Source: Paraphoma chrysanthemicola
Taxonomy: Eukaryota; Ascomycota; Dothideomycetes; Pleosporales; Phaeosphaeriaceae
Assembly: GCA_020744225.1 (NCBI GenBank)
Contig: JAGMWG010000021.1
Coordinates: forward strand, 248,001 to 312,000
Direction: 5' to 3'
Length of the DNA stretch: 64,000 nt
This document shows, one piece after another, positions 35,201 to 41,509 of this stretch. The position numbers were made by a program, and so were the translations under genes. Position 1 is the stretch's first letter. Every line of letters begins with the position of its first letter. The notes under the pieces are model-generated. The model ran no database searches. It had not been told where the DNA came from and was given only the letters and a program-made list of their open reading frames with translations.

Positions 35201-37914
35201 ATAGCCAGATAGAGCTTGGTAACGTCACGAGCAATCCTAGTAATGGCCGGATCTGTGCCACCACTGTCTAGGTACTGCTCGACAATGTTGCGCAAGCTCG
35301 TCTCGTCAGCATCTGGGCTCTCCACATAGAGCTCTGTAAATCTCGATCGGACGCCCGGCGGTAGGTCTTTCTTGCCAACGTCTGTGGCGGGATTCATTGC
35401 GGCAAAGACTCTGAAATTCGGATGAGCAACTATGCGTTCTACGTTTCCAGTGTCGGTTAGCAGGATCGAGGGATTTCCGTCCGGACCTCCACCTAGTAGA
35501 TCTGTGAGCGCTTCAAGAGTGTCCGACGAGGCCAAGTTGATCTCGTCTAGCAGAACCCAGTCACCGTTCCGGACGGCCTTGACAATATTACCCTCGAGGA
35601 ATGAGAAAGCAAACGCATCTGAACCACTGGACAATTGCGCCTCCAAGTCGTAGAGATCCGTGGCGAATTTATCCCACCGCGCGGCAGGAAAAGTGGCCGG
35701 CAGAGAGTCCATTCTGCGCTTCTTCTTAGGCTGCTCGCCATCTGGATCCGGTGAAGATGTTTGGGACTCGTGTGCTTTCCGAGCTGCATCAACCATTTTT
35801 AGCGCTTCGCGCCAAAGCGTACATACACGCTTCCATTCGCCCTTCGCCACGCGTTTCCCAAGCATGTCAATGAATCGCTGGTTCTTTTTTCTCGAGAAAG
35901 TTGTATCGAATATTTCGTCAAATTCATCTTTGAGGGGGATGACTAGGCTTCGTACGTTGACAGGCTTGTAGCCTCCGAGCAAATCGCCGCTCTCGCTTTG
36001 CTGAGACAAGTTGAAAGCCACCAGCTTCCGTCCGAGCTGTTCTGCCAAGTATTGTATACAAGTCGTCTTCCCGGTTCCAGTCTCGCCTACGAGAAGAAGA
36101 GGCTCGCGTCGGTCGACTGCTACCGCAATTTTCTCCAGTAACCGAAGTGTATAGTTGTTCGTAGAGAAAGGACGACTGGGTCTTTCTTGCTTAGCCACCT
36201 TGTGCTTGGATAGCTTTGCTCGGCCAATCTGAATACTTCCAGAAGCGGCCGTCTTTGCAGGCACCTGTAATCTGATCACACGGTTGGACAACAGGTGGTC
36301 GCGTTTCTGAGGATCAATGTGCAACTCCTCAGCTACAGACGCCATGACTTTTGAGCGTGCAGTGTTGCTTCGAAGACTGCCAGCAAAACAGTCGAAAGCT
36401 TCTAGGAAGATATCGTCAGCTTGGGCGGAGCCAAAGGTCTGTGTTGCAGCGAGTAGCACGTCGATCCTTCCGCACCATTTCAGCAGATCTCGTGGTGTGA
36501 CAGCTCGAATCGATGTACCGTTATCTGACGAGAACTTTGGGTCAGACAAAAGGTCGAGTAGACGCGAATACACCCTCATAATCCCAGACAGGTGTTTCCG
36601 TAGACTCGGATATTTGGAGTTTATGATGTGTTCGAATTCACTCAAAGCAGGCATGGAGACTGCGATGGATTTCCAAAAGCGGTGTCCGATCATGTTCTGA
36701 CGAGGCACGATTTCCTGCCCGCGCGTATTCTGCATGCTTCGCATAGTCGCAATGATTCGAAAGCCTCTTGCTGCCCTGACTGTTTCTCCGCGGCTTGGGA
36801 TCAAGAGCTCGCCACGCTCGATAAGAGGCAACAGCGTGCTGACAACCTCGTTTGGCGCGCGGTCGAGGTCTTCGATGAAAATCCACCGTCCTTCTCTTAC
36901 TGCAGTGGTCAACACGCCTGGTCGCCAAGTGAAAGTTCCGGGCTTCACTCCAGTTGCGTACATGCCAATCAGTAGCTTCGCGTCACTCTGTTCATTGAGA
37001 TGGAGCGTTACCATGGTGTCCAGCTTGTTCAGCTGCCAGGCGAAATGCCGCGCGAAAAGCGTTTTGCCGGAGCCAGCGAGACCCGTGAGCAGGATTGGTC
37101 CGGCCTCGAGAAGCCCATGTGCAATTTTCCTGATATTAGAAGCCGTCGTTGAGGTGATGACAAGCTTTGTGGGGTCTTCGTGTTTGGGTGCACCATCTAA
37201 TCGCGGCAGCAAAACTCCGTCGATGTCGACTGTATAAGGCGAAAGCTGATGGGACTGCATTACCATTGTCGAACGCGCGTCATCCGAGTTGCGATGCTGG
37301 AGGCTGGTGTTCAATTCTCTCCACCTCTTCTCCTCCCACAGGGACAGGAAACGGTAATCAATCTGGTAGTGCTCCCAAGGACCTTCTACTTCCCCGTCGC
37401 CGAGCCATCTCTTGAGCATCTCCTGTGTTGCATGGTCGGCCGCGTGTACATACAGGGAAAAGGTTCGAACGGCCAGGTAGCGCACGACCCGGCTTGGGTG
37501 AGTGAAAAGGCTCTCTAGAGCTATTGGCCGCACATGTTGTGCAAAGCTGCTACAGTCGTAACTCAACAGCCGGAACGTTCCAAGGAGAAGCGACAAGATA
37601 TCCGCCTCATGTGCGCTGGCCAAGGCGGTCTCGGATGAGGATCCTTGAGGACCTAGGATTGGCAACGCCGGTACAGCTCGCAGGAAGTGTTCCACGTGTT
37701 CAGCGAGGTGAGTCGCAAGTGGTAGAATTCGACCAAAAGCAGCGATTTTGTCTTCTACGCGCCCATCTGAATGGAGCCACCTTGCACAGAGCTCGGGGAA
37801 CAGTCCTTGGTGTTCAACGAAAAGTTGATCGGTTCGAGCAGGACTCAAGGCTTCTGAGGCTAGTGCCTCGATGTGGACCATTTTCGGGCCGCGTCGTTTA
37901 TCATTAGGCGCCAT
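23218..37914 (-). CDS. MDN1: Midasin, giant dynein-like AAA+ ATPase of 60S ribosome assembly
   Basis: A single uninterrupted frame of 4898 residues. Midasin is the AAA+ machine that pulls assembly factors (Rsa4, Ytm1) off pre-60S particles in nucleolus and nucleoplasm. Six Walker A loops are visible at about residues 280 (GLAGSGKT), 611 (GETGTGKT), 1053 (GPTSSGKT), 1352 (GETGCGKT), 1736 (GNPGVGKT) and 2044 (GSPGAGKT), each followed by a Walker B/sensor region such as LLDEINLAS or VLDELNLAP. A long helical stalk follows. Residues about 4020-4555 form an extreme Asp/Glu-rich linker. The C-terminal MIDAS domain near residue 4670 carries the metal-binding motif DDSKSMAES, which binds UBL domains of the substrates. 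Length matches the family (yeast 4910). No intron is needed. It is divergent from the bL12m gene, 256 bp away. Confidence 0.98.
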   Translation of the reverse strand: MAPNDKRRGPKMVHIEALASEALSPARTDQLFVEHQGLFPELCARWLHSDGRVEDKIAAFGRILPLATHLAEHVEHFLRAVPALPILGPQGSSSETALASAHEADILSLLLGTFRLLSYDCSSFAQHVRPIALESLFTHPSRVVRYLAVRTFSLYVHAADHATQEMLKRWLGDGEVEGPWEHYQIDYRFLSLWEEKRWRELNTSLQHRNSDDARSTMVMQSHQLSPYTVDIDGVLLPRLDGAPKHEDPTKLVITSTTASNIRKIAHGLLEAGPILLTGLAGSGKTLFARHFAWQLNKLDTMVTLHLNEQSDAKLLIGMYATGVKPGTFTWRPGVLTTAVREGRWIFIEDLDRAPNEVVSTLLPLIERGELLIPSRGETVRAARGFRIIATMRSMQNTRGQEIVPRQNMIGHRFWKSIAVSMPALSEFEHIINSKYPSLRKHLSGIMRVYSRLLDLLSDPKFSSDNGTSIRAVTPRDLLKWCGRIDVLLAATQTFGSAQADDIFLEAFDCFAGSLRSNTARSKVMASVAEELHIDPQKRDHLLSNRVIRLQVPAKTAASGSIQIGRAKLSKHKVAKQERPSRPFSTNNYTLRLLEKIAVAVDRREPLLLVGETGTGKTTCIQYLAEQLGRKLVAFNLSQQSESGDLLGGYKPVNVRSLVIPLKDEFDEIFDTTFSRKKNQRFIDMLGKRVAKGEWKRVCTLWREALKMVDAARKAHESQTSSPDPDGEQPKKKRRMDSLPATFPAARWDKFATDLYDLEAQLSSGSDAFAFSFLEGNIVKAVRNGDWVLLDEINLASSDTLEALTDLLGGGPDGNPSILLTDTGNVERIVAHPNFRVFAAMNPATDVGKKDLPPGVRSRFTELYVESPDADETSLRNIVEQYLDSGGTDPAITRIARDVTKLYLAIQGLAKSNMLVDGADQKAHFSLRTLTRTLSYAREIAPLCNLRRALYEGFHMSFLTFLGKASEDLVAPLIIEHLFPQKTHLKAELGKPLQQPSDGRSYIRQGQYWLRQGLHPIQEQSHYIITPFVQRNMNNLIRAASTRRYPVLIQGPTSSGKTSMIEYLAKRSGNKFVRINNHEHTDLQEYLGSYISGTDGKLTFQEGILVKALREGHWIVLDELNLAPTDVLEALNRLLDDNRELLIPETQEIVRPHDDFMLFATQNPAGLYGGRKVMSRAFRNRFLELHFDDIPIGELTEILHRRTMIPESWCKRIVQVYQDLSTLRQQNRIFEQKSFATLRDLFRWAQRKADTIQELANNGYMLLAERVRKEEERIAVKKVMESVMSKNGPKVTIDVEKMFDGDAWSGVARLTKGGGSAAGIGIVWTRAMRRLFVLVAHALRNNEPVLLIGETGCGKTTVCQLLADEYKTQLHIVNAHQNTETGDLIGAQRPIRNRSAIEKAIRQQVVDVFNLIPNLDFDPTNLDLVPLLDLYDRLVKETPSLVPTILRQQIQANRIKAAALFEWADGSLVHAMKQGHYFLLDEISLADDSVLERLNSVLEPSRTLLLAEKGPTDSEITASDGFQFMATMNPGGDYGKKELSPALRNRFTEIWVPAMSDLDDILQIVQSKLNAAAVPFAGPIVSFSQWFNDKYNTSVTSSISIRDSLAWVSFINSCPGDDPIFGLVHGAAMVFIDTLGANPAGLLAISQASIKDERRACLHHLSKLLGQDVLPVYFKDMSITSMDGVFQMGSFATPTFSTKTSEASDFALDAPTTRLNAMRVVRALQLPKPILLEGNPGVGKTTLVTTLAAVIGKPLTRLNLSEQTDLMDLFGSDVPVEGGAAGTFAWRDAPFLKAMKTGDWVLLDEMNLASQSVLEGLNAVLDHRGEVYVSELDQTFHKHPGFRVFAAQNPHHQGGGRKGLPASFVNRFTVVYADVLQTEDLTLICNKVFPTIEKDAIANLIKFVADLDEQVVTYRAFGQLGAPWEFNLRDTLRWLQLMASEPVAASARDFLDTVFVQRFRAESDRERLYSLFEAAFGNHQARSTLFHGISTSAVQVGLGMLPRNEVVSGHHITPNMRLSQLGPMEALVIGVKQSWPLILVGSPGAGKTTLIHQLAAFAGAELVTFAMNADIDAMDLVGGYEQVDPTRELHRCMEKLEDHIRRRVAAADRASQADIALLEELVRCKSAAPMSLNKSLLESIMYADAQATYLVKNLLCHLQVSQEDIAGARFQWVDGILIRALVQGQWLVLDNANLCSSAVLDRLNSLLEPNGYISINEHATADGEARIVRPHSNFRIFMTMDAKFGELSRAMRNRAVEICLLDSHHNGIRRPSELIEYPLDSKVYRFRQFRVQQEHLDLTLEACFSNLSFCDTNMLESFNKQALQGLILDAEHARTKGASYGDTTQDIQHTLHAQGISEKFPYFARFINNVWEPRVRAMYTATMSTPITGLQPYHPLGNELALQGTNDSASQAIWSATMYDIMLDVYNMQSSLDSLPPAKFERRKEKQKLPAFLQAYWQALVRMMDSLWAGHGGNQPLDRPFLRTLFTLFWAFMKLAEDSAFDRATFQTYLKMLASTVPVHTDLDRPLLLDLQVSLRKHIALFHSEVHLTTGLGMERIWTSFKPDTPKNLTQLETIAELESLADRFDTMIWSSDLTLDEMMQLRERIASSLDLVRSHEAEAAELITSFGAAIYDLEHSYTEHSTWSTPYFEEEFEGLCQFLDVASKDDRTEIPPNSNIPPAAVVARAKSALLARRPTKLRAVVVGKSHEPTTHFAKLYRYIGLTHQPAKSMALTGRFHVSMLSKLHDADEVPLARLGRFEAELQVLAQQVALDACCITEGQDDSCDNLYRSIYDGLFASHCVEVCASLRKGRVTFYDNAPVDAIYRSMLEEGFAKCYRPATADARAWIQLGLFGISLYVPSYPHDPALRPMVVRTTFQQEQQALQHALSALRQFQHNFTGQETSARIRILEGMLQTMGEEPPVPAIVRPTISQLDDLQGEFSNLLNTMQPLINGSMTIEESIQNQVLHHNISRIIQRLTEGYRAYDDITDTVVGFLVCLKFGLILGGKELEEREDSVTNRSLDYLSRMTPFFGRQSFIGNTEHILDELERGLEVNDHIIDVRWHALHSLLIVKSTDPAGISSSAARTLLHGLFSSLYGDWKKRLLEDQEKQAKDSSLYTYKGMDEEEEDEDLTLFPDYDKQQPSGESTTPFKAASNSRDHAIRVADIHAALFVLDQDVTDAVKTLVQWCAFELNRVSGKKAHGTGYENALPAIYLLLEQKLNSLQTQGTGQAYNFYYDANMSEAKRLIKLVHLIQDRYRKIRLVWPEHATLSEVLSICDETLDFRHVDPVAKLITKAEKLHAFMYEWQKVASKEFSAADLYDDLTRLLVSWRQLELTTWSRLFDLEMEKFRSDAKSWFFIAYETIIAASETIEDDASVALHAKNLLKSLESFFGSTTLGQFEQRMDLLKQLRAHTATCVQDFHAFEVIRNALDNFISYFSRLQKPVLEAITKGRQNLEKEVNNVIKLASWKDTNIEALKQSAKTSHKKLSKWVRKFRKLLNRPISSVWNTGFPNESHALQYAAMQSITTSVDDEVVRICCNGIPGWNQLPARFKNMNVTINLMRSKTTPGVALVDGALYIDSLVAELDASSIELRKATPTLLTEENKDTVQHLKAQKRKLYADTMRELRQMGINSNLSVDALSKQDETSTILSTMPSLPDHDGSFGRAAEYHLHKAMNMMIQVRAVSKEHSGDLTPNDVAKSIGYLEGLLNLTIRQRIVLNKSLRQLRGIASPISEIKNLATSFSSPLRCVFQQQYDAFKDVQPNLRWLSAILKAGADMVSAQAKLGITSGLNGLLHDMRQSATRFADLSDCYETLPNLPRNIQSGVYQDLDDQVKSHLDEMHTIFNKWMDESDMARTILRHVQPFLFRYPEIKAMHSSEELRITIESHARDLLASMDLILGSMQDVETALKHVPTSTEDATWLVAEGRALSTSFDALHTPMIRDMLQKLMNETYCLQDESSLNTSAALYASIVPILDQYIASHEYLLTRFDSLHASTSKLLHHLCNSFVQIGTQGFCQPSEKSADQQNGQNDKLEEGTGLGAGEGAEDISKDIEEDEDLEDLAQEKGEREGSIEENDDAVDMGDQEMEGETEDVGEKEDKGDESGEEGDDDVQSEVGSVDDLGPSAVDEKLWDEGGKADDAKDKESKEDVGTENQDEQVAAEQTEKDKQEGGEDVDDKEEEGEQEEDDVEMEGEEQDEKVGTGEAEKMDPHAKEEDTLDLPEDLNMDGQDDEGNDDDGLGEIDMGDDLAEEDAEEDDAKASPDVTNDVSEPEHEGDKDEETTGHAEEEEQSSEAQEEEGEEPVDDELIPLPDENVPDNDDRDAKDTDHADPDADTGAGNEANEEAHKSKHEQASANAANQDEGQEGESSEQRQETAAEEGTLGQTSAPDASGRGEQTEESRETQSFKKLGDVLEKWYNQQKQISEARDKDEMQAQQLDKEVDMADADFEHLLDENMEADTQALGTATEEQATALDHDMALPVKDDEEKIPTRPEDEDDNVMDAVNDVNMADAELEEEKTQDEEQQQSNSAEGKPQTFIGEQKLMAEDEDAHMDDARPLEDDNSDASSTHEVEVQLEITHLDNTPITPDVARALWLAHESATHSLSQQLTEHLRLILAPTLATKLRGDFRTGKRLNLKRIIPYIASGYKRDKIWLRRSQPSKRSYQVMIALDDSKSMAESGASNLALKTLTLVAKSLAMLEVGEVSVVGFGDQVNVAHEFDKPFTSEAGVRVFEQFSFDAAKTNVRGLVDKSLELFSDARQKGSTSVGEDLWQLMLIVSDGICDSHAEIQRLIRKAQEERVMIVFIIIDSSASAPAGAPTPAQSDQSTWQPMVPLTKAKDKTSILDLQSVEITPEGKVVRWKYMERFPFRYYLVVRDVRELPGVLAGALRQWFGEVAGTA

Positions 37915-38170
37915 TCCAGAGGCAGTGGTGTTGTATGTTGTATGCGGGACGTCTTCCCATAATTACGACGCTTGAATAGGCCTGTAAGAGTCGTGGTGGC
38001 GCTCATTGCCTGCCCATCGAAGTTCTCTAACTTTTTTGCGGGTCCTCGAGATATGCCAAGCCACCAGGCCCGATAGGGAGTCGTCCGCTCCGCAAAATCT
38101 CAGGAAAGCACGACCACGACATTGAGCACTGCCGTCTCATCGCAGCCAACTAGTCCTCGCACAGCACACC
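37915..38170. promoter_or_regulatory. Shared divergent promoter region of MDN1 and the bL12m gene
   Basis: 256 bp separate two oppositely oriented ribosome-related genes, one for cytosolic 60S assembly and one for a mitoribosomal protein. The spacing allows a shared promoter. No specific binding site was identified. Confidence 0.4.
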
Positions 38171-38868
38171 ATGTCCGCCCCAGCATCCCGCGCTCTCAGG
38201 CGCTGTATCTGCACAGCCAAACCCACCGCCTACGTACGACCGACCGTTGGGGCTACACAACAAAGAATACAGCGGAGATGGGCATCAGGCGAAACAGCGG
38301 CGGCAGCTGCTACAAACCCCAAAATTGCGACGATCGTGGACCAGATTAGCCAATTGACGTTGTTGGAGACAGCAGACCTGGTTTCGACGCTGAAGGTAGG
38401 CATACATATCGCCAAGTGGGGACAGTCAGCCTGCGTCTCGAAGCTCGATGTCTTGGCATTGTAGCTCGCTCGCAGTGTCGTGTCGCTCGGGATGCTGGAT
38501 TTTATAGTAGGCCTTGTGCTGACATGCCTCTATAGACACGCCTGAACATTCCGGACATGCCAATGGGTGGCTTTGTCGGCGGCGGTCCCGCAGGCGCCGC
38601 ACCAGCCGCCGCACCGATCGAGGAAGAGGAAGCTGCACCGGCCGCACAAGAGAAGACGCTCTTCAACCTCAAGCTCGAGAAATTCGACGCCGGCGCCAAG
38701 CCAAAGGTCATCAAGGAGATCAAGGCCATGCTGGGACTGAGCTTGGTGGACAGCAAGAAGTTCGTGGAGAGCGCGCCCAAGACGATGAAGGAGGGTGTGC
38801 CCAAGGAGGAGGCCGAGAAGATTGTAGAGACGCTGAAGGCACTGGGAGCGACAGTTGTCATGGAGTAG
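38171..38868 (+). CDS. MNP1: Mitochondrial large ribosomal subunit protein bL12m
   Basis: Exons 38171-38395 and 38536-38868 with a 140-nt intron encode 185 residues. The N-terminus (MSAPASRALRRCICTAKP) is Arg/Ser/Ala-rich without acidic residues, typical of a mitochondrial presequence. The dimerisation helices include IVDQISQLTLLETADLVSTLK. After a hinge rich in Gly, Ala and Pro comes the C-terminal L7/L12 domain, EKTLFNLKLEKFDAGAK, then IKEIKAMLGLSLVDSKKFVE, ending in ALGATVVME. It forms the mobile stalk that recruits translation factors to the mitoribosome. The intron is the longest I found among the housekeeping genes here. The downstream gene converges on it. Confidence 0.96.
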
Positions 38869-39078
38869 GCGCGCATGATGATGATGAATGATAGAAGGAC
38901 TCTTGTACCATAGCATTGCACAGGGCGTGTACAGATATGTTTGGCGCCATCCTGGACTTATTTGGAACAATGACTGGGTCGTGCAGACCCTTGGTATCTC
39001 TAGCCAGAACGCCTCGCTATGTATGAAGAACAACGCCTAAGAATGAACGTGGCAGACACTTGGCACGCTGCGCCGACA

Positions 39079-39771
39079 TCACCCCAACCTGATGGCCTGC
39101 TCGCGCTCCTCGCGGTCCTCCCTGGCGACGACATAGTCGTCTTCGCCAATATCGCTCGCCTCTTCCCACAGCTTATCCATCTCCTGCTCGTCTTCGCCCG
39201 GCACGGCCCAAATGCTCTCGCGCAGTCTCTTGTGGCGTTCCCTATCCTCCTCGATGCGCTGCTCAATTTGCCTCTTGTCCATTTTGGCGCTGCCGTTCTT
39301 CACGCCCGGGCTCGCCGTCATGAAGCCGTGGTCGACTTCCCGCGACTTGAGCACAGCCTCCAGCTCAGACACGGTCTCGGGCAGCAGGATGGTGCGCGCC
39401 TGCAGTGTTTGGAGCACTTTGCGCACGACTCGGACATTGGCGCCCTCTTCTCCGACGACGCACTCTACCACGCGTAATATGTCCCGCTGGAGCATGCGCA
39501 CGTAGCCCATGGCGCTGCCGTCAATGCCGCGGCCGTCGCCGGCGCTGTCCTTGACGGCCATCTCGCACAGGCACTCGATGAAGAACATGATGTTGGCGCG
39601 CGTGTTCATGTTGGTGCGCTCGAGCTGCTCCAGGATGCACGAGTGCAGGTCTTCGTCCATCTCGCGGTTCTTGAGCGCATAGAGGGCGGCCTTCTGGAGC
39701 GAAGTGTGCGAGGCGGAGAGGTGCGAGAGGAGCGTGGTGAAGCGTTGGCGGACTTCGAAGGGGTCCGCCAT
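39079..39771 (-). CDS. CTK3: CTD kinase subunit gamma (Ctk3)
   Basis: A single exon of 230 residues. Ctk3 is the CID-like subunit of the CTDK-I complex (Ctk1 kinase, Ctk2 cyclin) that phosphorylates Ser2 of the RNA polymerase II C-terminal domain. The N-terminal helical CID-like domain starts at MADPFEVRQRFTTLL and continues through NREMDEDLHSCILEQLE and ANIMFFIECLCEMA. The C-terminal conserved block contains KMDKRQIEQRIEEDRERHK and the acidic motif WEEASDIGEDDY. The frame is open upstream to 39939, but that extension is Pro/His-rich and unlike the family, so Met 39771 is preferred. It is divergent from PRO3 (359 bp). Confidence 0.88.
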   Translation of the reverse strand: MADPFEVRQRFTTLLSHLSASHTSLQKAALYALKNREMDEDLHSCILEQLERTNMNTRANIMFFIECLCEMAVKDSAGDGRGIDGSAMGYVRMLQRDILRVVECVVGEEGANVRVVRKVLQTLQARTILLPETVSELEAVLKSREVDHGFMTASPGVKNGSAKMDKRQIEQRIEEDRERHKRLRESIWAVPGEDEQEMDKLWEEASDIGEDDYVVAREDREEREQAIRLG

Positions 39772-40130
39772 GGCCGTGTCGCGCGGGACTGTGTGTCGTC
39801 TCAAGTGTGGCGCATGCGATGGGATGGGAGGAAAATGCGGAGACGGGTCGTTCACTGCGACGCAATGCTGGGGTGTCGCGGCTACCTTCGGCGGAGATTG
39901 GCGGAGTTTTGCTGTCTGCTCAAAGCAGCGGGCGCGCAATGCTCACAGTGTTACGCGATAGCTTGGGGATGGAGGAGAGCAGTCGCGCTTTCCATCGGAG
40001 GGGCCCAAGCTCTCACAATTTCGTGACATCGCCCCCGCCGAAGTCGCGCGGCGACCGTTGAAATGGAAAAGTCACTGCCCTGTCTCTCGCTCAGCACTGC
40101 CATTCACAACCCCAATCTCTCACACAAAAT

Positions 40131-41178
40131 ATGGCGTCTTCACAAGAACCCAAGGGCCTCACATTGACCGTGCTCGGGTCTGGTATGTGCTCCTCCCCGC
40201 ACCTCGAGTCGCGTGCCCCGCGTCCATGCGAAGCCAGACGGAGGAGCATCACTGACGGAGCCCTTGCTCTGAACAGGCACCATGGGCATTGCCATCATGG
40301 GCGGTGTTATGTCGTCGCTCGCACAGGCCAAGACGGCCGCTGTCCTTGCGTCCGAATCGGCCCCAAAAGACACGCCCAACCTCCAGAACTTTGTTGCGTG
40401 CGACACATGGAGGCCCGCCGAAGAGAACGTTAAGAAGGCCCTCGGCCACTACAACTTCTCCCTGCAAACGTACACCAATGAGAACCTCAAGGGCGTGCAG
40501 GCCGCCGACATCATCCTCCTCTCCTGCAAGCCATACGGCTACAAGGACATTCTGGGTGAGGAGGGCATGACGGAGGCACTGAAGGGCAAGGTCCTCGTCA
40601 GCATCTTGGCCGGCGTGACGCAGCAGCAGATCGAAGAGTTCCTGTACCCCGAGGGCGTCAACAAGGCCACCGACGCCTGCAGAGTCGTGCGAGTCATGCC
40701 CAACACGGCGTCTTTTGTGCGCGAGTCCATGTCCGTCATTCAGACATCCAATCCTCCGCTGAGCGAGAGCCAAGACTCGCTCGTCAACTTCATCTTCTCC
40801 TCGATTGGCCGTGTTGTCACACTGCCACCCGCGCAAATGGACATCTCCACCGCCCTGTGTGGATCAGGCCCTGCCTTCTTTGCCCTCATCCTGGAAGCTG
40901 CAGCAGACGGCGCTGTGGCCATGGGATTACCGAGGGCGGAGGCACAGCTCATGGCTGCGCAGACGATGCGAGGTACCACGGGGCTAGTGCTGAACGGCGA
41001 GCACCCTGCCGTCCTCAAGGACAAGGTCTCAACGCCAGGTGGCTGTACCATCGGCGGACTGATGTCACTCGAGCAGGACGGCGTCCGGGGCAGCGTTGCA
41101 AAGGCGATTCGAGAAGCGTGTGTGGTGGCATCAAGACTCGGCGGCGAACAGAGGGAGTTTGTGAACCATAGACGATAG
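40131..41178 (+). CDS. PRO3: Pyrroline-5-carboxylate reductase
   Basis: Exons 40131-40182 and 40277-41178 with a 94-nt intron encode 317 residues. It catalyses the last step of proline synthesis, NAD(P)H-dependent reduction of pyrroline-5-carboxylate. The intron falls inside the Rossmann dinucleotide loop, and splicing rebuilds VLGSGTMGIAIMGG (GxGxxG). Family signatures follow: LLSCKPYGY, SILAGVT, RVMPNTASFVRES, and the C-terminal P5CR signature region STPGGCTIGGLMSLEQDGVRG. CGSGPAFFALILEAAADG marks the dimerisation domain. The next gene converges on it. Confidence 0.96.
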
Positions 41179-41509
41179 ACACATTGAGCAACGTCTTACG
41201 CCATGTACCAAAAGTTCGATAGATTACACGAATGATACCAAACCAGATGATCACGCCACTTTGCAGGAAGCCTGCCTAGACATTCTTGATTATGCACGCT
41301 GTGATGGTTTTTGTGCAAGTCAAGAAGACTTTATATGTCAATGTTAAAAGCCAAGGCTAGGTACAGCCACCAGCCCGTGTGCTTATGCTACTCTGCAGCA
41401 GGGTATATTACAAAAAGTTGAGAGAAGACAGCCCGCCCACAAAGACTTTTCGATTCCCGCCAAATGCGGCGGTACCATACATACTCAATCACCAAATCCA
41501 GACTCGTCT
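41179..41509. other. Intergenic, convergent 3' ends
   Basis: 331 bp between the converging PRO3 and RING/RS genes. No gene was seen. Confidence 0.5.
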
